NCBI RefSeq assembly: GCF_017798165.1
Contig: NZ_CP059068.1
Coordinates: 868,001-932,000, forward strand
Direction: 5' to 3'
Length of the DNA: 64,000 bases
DNA from: Rhodoferax sp. AJA081-3
GTDB lineage: Bacteria > Pseudomonadota > Gammaproteobacteria > Burkholderiales > Burkholderiaceae_C
A program made the position numbers and the translations under genes. The notes under the pieces are model-generated. The model was not told where the DNA came from. It worked only from the letters and a program-made list of their open reading frames with translations, and ran no database searches. The stretch's first letter is position 1; each line of letters begins with the position of its first letter. Below are positions 44,088-52,149 of this stretch, piece by piece.

Positions 44088-45118
44088 GCACCCTCCACCA
44101 CTTTGCTGGGAGACAGGGACTGCAGTGCATCCGCCAAAGCCTGTTGGGCAGCAGGCGGCAGCACACCCAGGCGCACATGGCCGGGCAGCCCAAAGGACGC
44201 CGCATCGCGCAGCTTGATGCCCCGGGCGCGCAGGGCCTCGCAGAGCGCGGGCACGTCCACGCCTTGCGGCGGACGGGCGCAAAAGTAGGGTGTATCGCTG
44301 GGCAGCACCGTCCAGCCCAGACCTTGCAGCAGCGCCACCTGGCTGGCCTTCCAGCCACGCAAGCTGTGCAGGCTGGTCAACAACCAGTCTTGCGTGGCAG
44401 CTTGTGTCCACGCCTGCAGCATGGCCACGCCGTGCGCGCCCAGCACCCAAGACGGCGCCAGCGCGTCCAGTTGCGCAACCGCGGCCTCGGCACCCAGAGG
44501 CGCAATGGCAAAGGCCGCACGCACACCGGTAAGGCCCAAGGCCTTGTTCGGGGAAAACAGTTGCCAGACCCGCTGGCGTTGTGCATTACCCAGGCTGGGG
44601 GCACCGTCCAGCCGCAGGGGTGCATACGCGCAGTCCACAACGAGGACCTGGTCTGTACTGGCGGCATGCGCAGCATCGCCCTGCAGCCACGCGGGCCAGG
44701 GGCCATGGTTTTGCCCCAGCGGGCTAGAGGGTTCGCAAGCCCACGCCAAGTCCGCATCGTCGGGGCTGGCCACCACCCGCAAGCCCCAGGCCTGCGCAGC
44801 ATGGGCGTAGTCGCCATAGGCATGGGCTGGCAGACTGACCGTGTTGTCACCCTGCTGCCGCACCCAGGCGGTGGTGCGAAAAATGCACTCGCTGGCACTG
44901 CCTGCCAGCAGGATGCGCCCAGCGTCCACGCCGTAAAAATCGGCCAGGCGCCGGCGCAGATCGGTGTAACCAGGGTCGGGGTAACGCGTGGCATCGGCTT
45001 GCTGTACGGCTGCCAAAGCCAGCGGACAAGGGCCACAGGCATTGCTGTTGGTGGAGAAGTCGTGCAGCGGCGCGCCCTGCCCGTCCGGACCACCATGGAT
45101 GCGTGGCAGCTTATTCAA
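44078..45118 (-). CDS. cobD: Threonine-phosphate decarboxylase
   Basis: A 346-residue PLP enzyme of fold type I that makes (R)-1-amino-2-propanol phosphate for the corrin side arm. It contains HDFSTNSNACGPCP near the start, YPDPGYTDLRRRLADFYGV, and the PLP lysine in SPNKALGLTGVRAAF. Histidinol-phosphate aminotransferase has a related fold, but the position between cbiB (4-base ATGA overlap) and other cob genes decides the assignment. In the Pseudomonas naming the same gene is called cobC. Confidence 0.9.
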   Translation of the reverse strand: MNKLPRIHGGPDGQGAPLHDFSTNSNACGPCPLALAAVQQADATRYPDPGYTDLRRRLADFYGVDAGRILLAGSASECIFRTTAWVRQQGDNTVSLPAHAYGDYAHAAQAWGLRVVASPDDADLAWACEPSSPLGQNHGPWPAWLQGDAAHAASTDQVLVVDCAYAPLRLDGAPSLGNAQRQRVWQLFSPNKALGLTGVRAAFAIAPLGAEAAVAQLDALAPSWVLGAHGVAMLQAWTQAATQDWLLTSLHSLRGWKASQVALLQGLGWTVLPSDTPYFCARPPQGVDVPALCEALRARGIKLRDAASFGLPGHVRLGVLPPAAQQALADALQSLSPSKVVEGACF

Positions 45119-46116
45119 GGCGCTGCCCTTAACACTACAAAAATAATAGCTATTGAGGCAATACCGACGGGGGCTAGAAGCACATTTGATGCATACCGTA
45201 TGGCCCGGGACGTGTCCTGCGCCTGCGGTGCAGGGGCCTCACCATTGAGCACATACCCTCCCGGTTTGCCCAGGCGCACACCCAGTGCCAGCGCCATGGC
45301 GGCCATGGGCCAGCCGCTATTGGGCGATGGGCTGCGAGTGGCCTCTGCACGCAGCCGCTTCATCTGCACGGCACCGGTCACCGCCACCAGCAACAAGGCG
45401 GTGATGCGCGCCGGCACCCAAGCGAGTACATCATCGGCCCGCGCCGCCCATTTGCCGGCCCAGGCCCAGTTGCGGCCCTGGCTGTCATTGGGGTAAAGGC
45501 CGGGGTAGCCCCACATGGCGTCGGCAGTGTTGGCAAAACGGAACAGTGCCGCGCCCGGCAGGCCCAAGAGCGCAAACCAGAACAGCGGCGCGATGACAGA
45601 ATCGTTGAGGTTTTCGGCCAGCGTCTCGATGGCACTTTCGCGCACCTGCGTTTCGCTGAGCGTGGTGACATCGCGGCTGACCAGATAGCGCAGGCGTTCA
45701 CGGCCCGATTCCAGTGACCCGCTGTACGGATTGCTAAGCGCGTGCTCCACGGCCAACACTTCGCTTTTCAGCAACGCCCAGGCCAGCAGGGGTTTGAGCA
45801 ACAGGCCCAGCAGCAGCCCCGATACGACCCAGCCGCACAGGTCGCACAGCCACACCACACCGATTTGCAAACCTGAAAAAACTATCAAAATGAGAGCACC
45901 ACCACCAATCCACGCGAGGGCTCCGAGCCAAAATGCCTTAAGGTCTTGGGCCGCAGGCAAGTCTTGTTGGGTGTGGGCCTGCACGTGGCGCCCTGCCCAG
46001 CCCAGGTAGTTGCCCATCCACACCACGGGGTGCCAGCGCACAGGCGGCTCACCCAGCCAGCGGTCCACGGCCAAGGCCACCAGCACAGCCAGGGCTGGAA
46101 CCAGCGTGTCCATCAA
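45115..46116 (-). CDS. cbiB: Adenosylcobinamide-phosphate synthase
   Basis: A 333-residue membrane enzyme that attaches the aminopropanol phosphate arm to adenosylcobyric acid. The start contains DRWLGEPPVRWHPVVWMG. LAENLNDSVIAPLFWFALLG and WGYPGLYPNDSQGRNWAWAG are family fingerprints. It is called cobD in the Pseudomonas naming. It carries two repeat copies: residues 60-79 and 308-328, the latter forming the C-terminal end LLAPVGIASIAIIFV. bioB ends 4 bases upstream. Confidence 0.93.
   Translation of the reverse strand: MMDTLVPALAVLVALAVDRWLGEPPVRWHPVVWMGNYLGWAGRHVQAHTQQDLPAAQDLKAFWLGALAWIGGGALILIVFSGLQIGVVWLCDLCGWVVSGLLLGLLLKPLLAWALLKSEVLAVEHALSNPYSGSLESGRERLRYLVSRDVTTLSETQVRESAIETLAENLNDSVIAPLFWFALLGLPGAALFRFANTADAMWGYPGLYPNDSQGRNWAWAGKWAARADDVLAWVPARITALLLVAVTGAVQMKRLRAEATRSPSPNSGWPMAAMALALGVRLGKPGGYVLNGEAPAPQAQDTSRAIRYASNVLLAPVGIASIAIIFVVLRAAP
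45134..45192. repeat. Interspersed TAGCCCCCG-type repeat, copy 6 (3' end of cbiB)
   Basis: AAAATAATAGCTATTGAGG followed by CGACGGGGGCTAGAAGCAC and ATTTGATGC is one of the best copies. Read with cbiB it encodes LLAPVGIASIAIIFV just before the stop, so the gene end has been built from the repeat. Confidence 0.7.
45879..45937. repeat. Interspersed TAGCCCCCG-type repeat, copy 7 (inside cbiB)
   Basis: AACTATCAAAATGAGAGCA followed by GCGAGGGCTCCGAGCCAAAA resembles both blocks with several changes. Read with cbiB it encodes LGALAWIGGGALILI. It is a degraded copy or a chance match. Confidence 0.4.
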
Positions 46117-46120
46117 TCAA

Positions 46121-47155
46121 TCAGTCGCGTGGCTGGGGCTGGCCTGTCTTCAGGCCCAGGCGGGCCAACAAATCCAGATCGGAATTGCCGGCCGGGTTGG
46201 GCGTGGTCAGCAGCTTGTCGCCATAAAAGATGGAGTTGGCGCCGGCCACAAAACACAGGGCCTGCACGGCCTCGCCCATGCCCTGGCGGCCAGCGGACAG
46301 ACGCACACGCGCCTTGGGCATGGTGATGCGGGCCACGGCGATGGTGCGCACAAATTCCAGCGGGTCCAGATCGGGTTGGTCGGCCAGCGGCGTGCCTTCC
46401 ACCTTCACCAGGTGGTTGATGGGCACGGACTCCGGGTATGGCGACAGGTTGGCCAGCTCAGCTATGAGGCCGGCGCGCTGCAGCCGCGATTCGCCCATGC
46501 CCACGATGCCGCCGCAGCAGACGCTGACGCCGGCATTGCGCACACGGGTCAACGTGTCTAGGCGGTCCTGGTAGTCGCGGGTGGTGATGATGTCGCCGTA
46601 AAAGTCGGGCGCGCTGTCCAGGTTGTGGTTGTAGTAGTCCAGGCCCGCATCACGCAGGGTCTCGGCATGGCCGTCGTTCAGCATGCCCAGCGTGGCGCAG
46701 GATTCCAGCCCGCACGCCTTGACGGTCTTGACCAGCTCGGCCACCGCCTTAATGTCGCGATCCTTGGGCGCGCGCCAGGCTGCGCCCATGCAGAAACGGG
46801 TCGCACCCGCGGCCTTGGCGGCCAGCGCAGCTTCGCGCACGGCCTCTACACCCATCAGCTTGCCAGCCTCGACGCCGGTGTCAAAGTGGACAGACTGCGG
46901 GCAATAACCGCAGTCCTCAGGGCAGCCGCCGGTCTTGACGGACAAGAGCGTGGCCAGTTCGACCATATTGGGGTCGAAGTTGGCACGGTGCACCGTCTGC
47001 GCCTGGAACATCAGGTCGTTGAACGGCAGCTCCAGCAGGGCTTGGATTTCGGCAACGGTCCAGACGCGTTGTGCCACGGCGTGGCGCGCTTTGGGGGACT
47101 TGTGCGGGGCGTGGAAGGTTACTGGCTTTTGGATGGGGGCGTCTACCTGGGTCAT
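46121..47155 (-). CDS. bioB: Biotin synthase
   Basis: A 344-residue radical SAM enzyme that inserts sulfur into dethiobiotin. The SAM-cluster Cys residues are in [11 protein letters not shown] (C-x3-C-x2-C). [15 protein letters not shown] and the Arg in the auxiliary-cluster strand ([13 protein letters not shown]) are present. No other biotin gene is near. It lies between cobO (21 bases upstream) and cbiB (4 bases downstream), so it is likely transcribed with the cobalamin operon. Confidence 0.95.
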   Translation of the reverse strand: MTQVDAPIQKPVTFHAPHKSPKARHAVAQRVWTVAEIQALLELPFNDLMFQAQTVHRANFDPNMVELATLLSVKTGGCPEDCGYCPQSVHFDTGVEAGKLMGVEAVREAALAAKAAGATRFCMGAAWRAPKDRDIKAVAELVKTVKACGLESCATLGMLNDGHAETLRDAGLDYYNHNLDSAPDFYGDIITTRDYQDRLDTLTRVRNAGVSVCCGGIVGMGESRLQRAGLIAELANLSPYPESVPINHLVKVEGTPLADQPDLDPLEFVRTIAVARITMPKARVRLSAGRQGMGEAVQALCFVAGANSIFYGDKLLTTPNPAGNSDLDLLARLGLKTGQPQPRD

Positions 47156-47176
47156 GTTCGTCGTCTTTGTATTTTT

Positions 47177-47746
47177 TCAGTCTTCGATTCCGCGCTGTGC
47201 AGGGATGCCCGCCTTAAAAGCGTGCTTGACCATCTGCATTTCGGTCACGGTATCGGCCAGTTCGATTATCTCAGGCGGGCAGCGCCGCCCCGTCAGCACC
47301 ACGTGCACATGGCTGGGTCGGGTTTTAAGTGTCTCCAGCACATCGTCCAGCGGCATCCAGCCGTAGATCAGCGGGTACGTGATTTCGTCCAGCGTGACCA
47401 TGAAATAGTCGCCACTCAGGATGGCGGCCTTGGCCTTCTGCCAGCCATCGCGCGCCAGTTGGGCCGAGTGTTCCAGGTCCTGACTCTTCCAGCTGAAGCC
47501 GTCACCCAGACCTTCGATGGGTATGCCAATCTGCTCAAACATGCGGTGCTCCCCAAAGCGGGCCGAAGGCACCTTCATGAACTGAAAAATCTTGACCGCC
47601 TTGCCGCGCCCATGCGCACGCAGCGCGAGCCCAAAGGCAGCCGTGCTTTTGCCCTTACCGTCACCGGTGTTAACGATGACGATGCCGCGGCGCTCGCCCT
47701 CGGCTTTTTCATACGGTTTGACAGAAGGTGGTGTTTCGATTTGCAT
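47177..47746 (-). CDS. cobO: Cob(I)yrinic acid a,c-diamide adenosyltransferase
   Basis: A 189-residue CobA/BtuR-type enzyme that moves adenosine from ATP to Co(I) of the corrin. The P-loop variant is [34 protein letters not shown] and [17 protein letters not shown] are family fingerprints. It is the first gene after a gap with a palindromic element, so it may have its own promoter or rely on read-through. Confidence 0.94.
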   Translation of the reverse strand: MQIETPPSVKPYEKAEGERRGIVIVNTGDGKGKSTAAFGLALRAHGRGKAVKIFQFMKVPSARFGEHRMFEQIGIPIEGLGDGFSWKSQDLEHSAQLARDGWQKAKAAILSGDYFMVTLDEITYPLIYGWMPLDDVLETLKTRPSHVHVVLTGRRCPPEIIELADTVTEMQMVKHAFKAGIPAQRGIED

Positions 47747-47784
47747 AGGTTTTTCTGTAACTAAGCTTCAAGAGTGCACAGGCC

Positions 47785-47880
47785 CCGAGGAGACCGGGGT
47801 GGGCGTTCTGCGCAGGTAAAGGAGGAGCCCGCACAGCGGGCGGGGGACACGGAGCAGAACGCCCACCCCGGTCTCATCGG
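47785..47880. repeat. Palindromic element family 1, intergenic copy (btuD-cobO gap)
   Basis: A 96-base element. Arms 47785-47810 and 47855-47880 are reverse complements at 25 of 26 positions. The 44-base centre (47811-47854) contains GGTAAAGGAGGAGCCCGC and an inner hairpin GCCCGC-ACA-GCGGGC. The centre differs from the cobB copy at a single base, while the arms are unrelated in sequence to those of that copy. Confidence 0.88.
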
Positions 47881-47912
47881 CGAGCACAAAAAGCGCGACA
47901 AAAGCAAGAAAG

Positions 47913-48716
47913 TCATTTGTTCTTAGGCAACGCCACCCATTGCCCCTCAATCGAATGAATAGAGATCCGCTGGTCAAACACGTCAATCAATGCCCGGTGG
48001 GTCTCAGCGTCACCGCTGGCCCCATGGTGCAGCAAACGTCCTTGCGCCATCACCACCACACGGTCCGCATGCAAAGCCATACCAATCTCATGCAACACAC
48101 TAACTACGGTATTGCCCTGCTCTACCAACGCCTCCACCACCGCCAACCAATCGGCCTGGTGCGGCGGGTCCAGATTCGCCAGGGGTTCGTCCATCAGCAA
48201 CACCTGGGCCTGCACGGCCAAGGCACGGGCCAACAACACACGCTGGCGCTCACCACCCGATAGCTGACCCAGCGCACGGCAGCGCCAGTCCCAAGCCTGG
48301 GTGGCGCGCAGCGCCTGTTCGACGGCGGCTTCATCGGCCGCGCTGGCCGGTGCCAACCAGGCCTGGTGCGGCAAGCGGCCCAGCATGGCCACATCCCACA
48401 CGGTCAGGTCATCGGCCGAAGTTTCGTTCTGGCCCAGCCACGCCATTTGCCGGGCGCGTTCACGCAGCGGCACACTAGCCAGCGGAGCGTCCCACAGCGA
48501 CACCGTGCCGGTATGCGGCAACACGCCTGCCAATGTCTTCAGCAGCGTAGACTTGCCGGCGCCATTGGGCCCGACGATGCTGGTCCACTGCCCTGCCGCG
48601 ATTTCCAGCGACAGGCCGTGCAACACGGCTGTTTTGCTGGGCCCGCTGCCCATGGATGCGTGGACGGCGTCTGCCTTCAGCGCCACGGCCCCAGTCTTGC
48701 GCAGGGTCGTTGTCAT
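47913..48716 (-). CDS. btuD: Cobalamin ABC transporter ATPase
   Basis: A 267-residue ABC ATPase: Walker A GPNGAGKST, signature LSGGERQRV, Walker B VLLMDEPLANLD, and the H-loop His in VSVLHEIG. It powers B12 import through BtuC. The frame is open far upstream inside the permease gene, but ATG 48716 overlaps the btuC stop in ATGA and begins the protein. FhuC-like iron transport is the alternative, but the operon context favours cobalamin. Confidence 0.92.
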   Translation of the reverse strand: MTTTLRKTGAVALKADAVHASMGSGPSKTAVLHGLSLEIAAGQWTSIVGPNGAGKSTLLKTLAGVLPHTGTVSLWDAPLASVPLRERARQMAWLGQNETSADDLTVWDVAMLGRLPHQAWLAPASAADEAAVEQALRATQAWDWRCRALGQLSGGERQRVLLARALAVQAQVLLMDEPLANLDPPHQADWLAVVEALVEQGNTVVSVLHEIGMALHADRVVVMAQGRLLHHGASGDAETHRALIDVFDQRISIHSIEGQWVALPKNK

Positions 48717-49795
48717 AACGCGCTCCCCACCTTGGCCGGGCCGCGGTGCATCAGCCACAGCAGGTAACCGCCGCCCAGCACCGCGGTCAGCACACCCACC
48801 GGCAATTCTTGCGGCGCAATCAGCCAGCGGGCCAGTGTGTCGGCGGCCATCAGCAGCACTCCACCGACCAGGCTGGCCAGCAGTATCAGCTGGCCGTGTG
48901 TGGTCTTCAACACAGATCGCACCAGGTGCGGCGCTGCCAGGCCGACAAAGGCGATCAGCCCGGTCTGCGCCACCGCAGTACCCGTAGCCAGGGCCAGTAC
49001 GGCCACCAGCGCCGCGCGCATGGGCACCACGGCCAGACCCAGGCTCTGTGCGGTGGCGTCGCCCAGGCTCAGCCCGTCCAGCACACGGGCCAGCAGCCAG
49101 GCGGCGATAACGCTGACCACCCAGGCAATCACCATCACGGACACCGACACCCAGCCCACAAACGCCGTAGAGCCCAACATAAAGGCCCACATGGCCTGCA
49201 GCGAATCGGGTGACAACATCAGCACCAGGTGCGTGACCGCGCCCAACACCGCACCCACCACCACACCGGCCAGCAGCAGGCGCAGCGTATGGCTGACGCC
49301 GCGTGACAAAACCAGAGTCAACAGAATCGCCAGCACAGCCCCTGCAAAGGCCGCACCAGTGAGACCCAGGCGCACCCACAGGCTGCTGGAAAACACGCTG
49401 ACCGCCACACCGCTGTTCATCATGTTTCCAGCACCGCCCAACATCCCGGCGCCCCCACCCATGGCGGCTAGTGCCAGCGCAACGCCCAGGGACGCGCCGG
49501 ATGCACTGCCCAGCAAATACGGGTCGGCCAGCGGATTGCGAAACAGCCCCTGTGCCACCGCACCGGCCAGCCCCAACAAGGCACCGGCCGCCCAGGCGCC
49601 CAAGGTACGCGGCAGGCGTATCTCCCACACGATTTGTTTGGCCATGACCGTGCGGTCGGGGTCCAGCGTCGGATTCAGCAGCGGCTGCAGCAGGTTCTCG
49701 AACCCGACACTGCCGACACAAATACCCAAGGCGGTGAGCGCCACGGCACCGACCACAGACACCCACAGCATCCAGCGAACACGTGACTGCATCAT
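48713..49795 (-). CDS. btuC: Cobalamin ABC transporter permease
   Basis: A 360-residue FecCD-type permease with about ten TM segments. RLPRTLGAWAAGALLGLAGA and RNPLADPYLLGSASGASLG are the family fingerprints, and GLAAPHLVRSVLK is the loop that contacts the ATPase. Both ends overlap neighbours in ATGA (btuF upstream, btuD downstream), so the three subunits are coupled. Confidence 0.94.
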   Translation of the reverse strand: MMQSRVRWMLWVSVVGAVALTALGICVGSVGFENLLQPLLNPTLDPDRTVMAKQIVWEIRLPRTLGAWAAGALLGLAGAVAQGLFRNPLADPYLLGSASGASLGVALALAAMGGGAGMLGGAGNMMNSGVAVSVFSSSLWVRLGLTGAAFAGAVLAILLTLVLSRGVSHTLRLLLAGVVVGAVLGAVTHLVLMLSPDSLQAMWAFMLGSTAFVGWVSVSVMVIAWVVSVIAAWLLARVLDGLSLGDATAQSLGLAVVPMRAALVAVLALATGTAVAQTGLIAFVGLAAPHLVRSVLKTTHGQLILLASLVGGVLLMAADTLARWLIAPQELPVGVLTAVLGGGYLLWLMHRGPAKVGSAL

Positions 49796-50703
49796 GGCTT
49801 GGACTTGTCCATGGCCAGCGCGCTTGTATTTGGGGCTTTACTCTCCAAACATTTCGCCATCAGGCGCGCGCCTTCTGCCATGCGCGGCCCGGGTCGCACC
49901 AGCACATTGGCCTCTTCCGACGGAAAGATGCACAGGCGTTGCTCACGCAGTGCACGGATGTTTTGCCAGCCGGGACGCTGCTGCAGGCCATCGGCGCTGC
50001 GCTGGCCAATCATGATCAGGTCGGGGTTGGCGCGCACGATGTATTCGGGATTCAGCTTGGGAAACGGCCCCAGCTTGGCCGGTACGATATTCTTCGCGCC
50101 CAGGCGCGTCAGCGTCTCGCCAATGAAGGAAACCTCACCCGCCGCATACGGCCCCTGATTCACTTCAAAGTAGACGCGGGCACCCCGCACGTTGGCCGGA
50201 ATCGACTGGGCAGCCGCTGACACACCGGCATCGATGGCGCGCCAGATGCGTTGCGCGTCCTGCACTTCCAGCAATTGACCAATCTTTAGCATCACACGCT
50301 GCACGTCGGCATGGCTCTTGGGTTCCAGCGCCACCACCTTGATACCCAGGGCCTCCAGCCGGTCGCCCACGCGGGAAGACTTGGCCATCAGCACCACATC
50401 GGGACGCAGGGCCACGATGGCTTCCACGTTAGGGTCCAGCCCGCCGCCGACCACCGGCAACTTCTGCACGCTGTCGGGGTAGTTGGAATAACGGTCCACA
50501 CCGACCAGGCGGGCGCAGTGGCCCAGCTCACACACGGTCTCAGTCAGCGACGGCAAGATGCTGACAATGCGCTGGGGTGCGGCCGGCAGCGTCACAGTCA
50601 CGCCCCGGTCGTCAATAACCTGGGCGGCGTGCAGCGCGGTGCAGGCCAGCAGCACCGCGCTGGCCAGAAGTTTGAGCATGGAAAAACGCTTCGTCATCAT
50701 CAT
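49792..50703 (-). CDS. btuF: Periplasmic cobalamin-binding protein
   Basis: A 303-residue class III binding protein. A signal peptide ends ALHA. RIVSILPSLTETVCELGHCARLVGVD and PNVEAIVALRPDVVL are the BtuF-type motifs. It delivers B12 to BtuCD. The start is the ATG at 50703, the first of three in a row, overlapping the cobU stop in ATGA. C-terminal Cys and Lys residues beyond the fold look dispensable. Confidence 0.92.
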   Translation of the reverse strand: MMMTKRFSMLKLLASAVLLACTALHAAQVIDDRGVTVTLPAAPQRIVSILPSLTETVCELGHCARLVGVDRYSNYPDSVQKLPVVGGGLDPNVEAIVALRPDVVLMAKSSRVGDRLEALGIKVVALEPKSHADVQRVMLKIGQLLEVQDAQRIWRAIDAGVSAAAQSIPANVRGARVYFEVNQGPYAAGEVSFIGETLTRLGAKNIVPAKLGPFPKLNPEYIVRANPDLIMIGQRSADGLQQRPGWQNIRALREQRLCIFPSEEANVLVRPGPRMAEGARLMAKCLESKAPNTSALAMDKSKP

Positions 50704-51293
50704 GGAGAGGCTTTCAAAACCAAAGGCAGGCCGGCCGCCATCAGGGTCACACGCTGGCACACACTGGCCACATCCTGGTTCAGGCGGCCCAGGGCATCGA
50801 CAAAGGCACGCACCTCGCGCCCCATAGGGATCACACCCAGGCCGATCTCGTTGCCGACCAGCACCACGGGGCCAGGGCTGTCCTGAATTGCTATCAAAAG
50901 TGAAGCGCTACGGGCATATTCTTCGGGGGCTAGAGGCATATTTTGCTCCAAGCCTTCTGGCTGGACGGGCATCAGCACATTGGTCAGCCACAGCGTTAGG
51001 CAATCGACCACCACCAACGTGTGGGGCTTGCTGTGCGCGGAAATGGCCTCGGCGAGTGCCAGAGGCTCTTCCACCGTAGCCATGCCCGGCACCCGCAGGG
51101 CGCGGTCGGCCTGGTGGCGGGTGATGCGTTGACGCATCTCGTCGTCCCAGGGTTGGGCGGTGGCAATCAGCACGGCACGGTGTGTGTCCGACTGGTCCAG
51201 CCAGGTGCGGGCCAGCATCTCGGCACGGCGCGACTTGCCGCTGCGCTGACCGCCCAGGATGAATTCGCTTTTGGCGACGGTGAGTGCGCTCAT
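50700..51293 (-). CDS. cobU: Adenosylcobinamide kinase / guanylyltransferase
   Basis: A 197-residue bifunctional enzyme (cobP in the Pseudomonas naming) that phosphorylates adenosylcobinamide and then adds GMP. P-loop FILGGQRSGKSRRAE, then VDCLTLWLTNVLM and LVGNEIGLGVIPMGREVR. Residues 116-136 (MPLAPEEYARSASLLIAI) lie over a repeat copy, in a loop before the NEIG motif. The start at 51293 overlaps the preceding gene in ATGA. Confidence 0.93.
   Translation of the reverse strand: MSALTVAKSEFILGGQRSGKSRRAEMLARTWLDQSDTHRAVLIATAQPWDDEMRQRITRHQADRALRVPGMATVEEPLALAEAISAHSKPHTLVVVDCLTLWLTNVLMPVQPEGLEQNMPLAPEEYARSASLLIAIQDSPGPVVLVGNEIGLGVIPMGREVRAFVDALGRLNQDVASVCQRVTLMAAGLPLVLKASP
50886..50946. repeat. 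Interspersed TAGCCCCCG-type repeat, copy 8 (inside cobU)
   Basis: ATTGCTATCAAAAGTGAAGC followed by TCGGGGGCTAGAGGCATA and TTTTG is an excellent copy in coding sequence. Read with cobU it encodes MPLAPEEYARSASLLIAI, with LAP in the same frame as in the cobS and cbiB copies. Confidence 0.7.
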
Positions 51294-52147
51294 GGCGCAG
51301 ACCCCACGCCGCTCGCCTGAGCATCCATCCATTGCATGATGATTTTGTGCATCTTGGTCACCCCATCGGTCAGCGCGGCGGGGCCCGGCTGCAGGATGTC
51401 GGGCGATTTGATTTCATACAACTGCGCGTCGCGAACCGCGTTTACTGCACTCCAGCCTTCCCGTGCCACCACGTTCTCGGGCCGGAATTTCTTGCCGCAC
51501 CACGAACCCAAAACAATGTCCGGGTTGCGCCGGACGATCTCGGCACCGTCGGCAATGATGCGGTTCTTGCCCAGCGACTCCAGCGACAGCTCGGCAAAAC
51601 AATCGTCACCTCCGGCAATCGCCATCAGCTCCGACACCCAGCGTATGGCGCTGATATGCGGCGTGTCCCACTCTTCAAAAAACACCTTGGGCCGCCGGGC
51701 TCCGGCTGCCACACGCGCCGCCACCGTGGCCTGCATGGCGCGCAGGTCAGCCTGCATGGCCTCAATACGCTGCATGCCCTGCTCCGCCTCGCCCACTATT
51801 GCAGCCACCTGGTACAGCATGGAAAAAATCTCGGCCACGCTGCGCTGGTTGAAGATGGTGACCTGCACACCCCTGCGCACCAGCTCAGATGCGATATCAG
51901 CCTGCAAATCCGAGAAGCCCAGCACGCAATCCGGCCGCAGGTCCAGGATCTTGTCGATCTTGGCGCTGAGAAATGCGCTGACCTTGGGTTTTTCTTCCCG
52001 CGCGCGCTTGGGCCGCACGGTGTAGCCCGAGATGCCGACGATGCGCGCCTCTTGCCCCAGCAGGTACAGCCATTCGGTTGTCTCTTCGGTCAGGCAGACG
52101 ATGCGCTGCGGGCCTAGTGAAAAGTTGAGCATGTCGTTGTCGTCCAT
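51290..52147 (-). CDS. Cytoplasmic BtuF-like cobalamin-binding protein
   Basis: A 285-residue protein with the class III binding-protein fold (RIVCLTEETTEWLYLLG, then KIDKILDLRPDCVLGFSDLQ) but no signal peptide or lipobox. So it should stay in the cytoplasm. It sits between cobB (2 bases) and cobU (4-base overlap), tightly inside the operon. It may hold or hand over corrinoid intermediates; this is inferred from fold and context. The frame offers no upstream extension with a signal peptide. Confidence 0.8.
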   Translation of the reverse strand: MDDNDMLNFSLGPQRIVCLTEETTEWLYLLGQEARIVGISGYTVRPKRAREEKPKVSAFLSAKIDKILDLRPDCVLGFSDLQADIASELVRRGVQVTIFNQRSVAEIFSMLYQVAAIVGEAEQGMQRIEAMQADLRAMQATVAARVAAGARRPKVFFEEWDTPHISAIRWVSELMAIAGGDDCFAELSLESLGKNRIIADGAEIVRRNPDIVLGSWCGKKFRPENVVAREGWSAVNAVRDAQLYEIKSPDILQPGPAALTDGVTKMHKIIMQWMDAQASGVGSAP

Positions 52148-52149
52148 GG

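Noticed and set aside
44720..44740. Tenth repeat copy near GGGCTAGAGGG in cobD
   Set aside because: Only one short block matches and the AT-rich half of the repeat is missing.
47913..49766. Possible fusion of the BtuC region with BtuD in one 617-codon frame
   Set aside because: The upstream part is btuC read in the wrong frame. The ATGA overlap at 48713-48716 and the intact permease frame show two genes.
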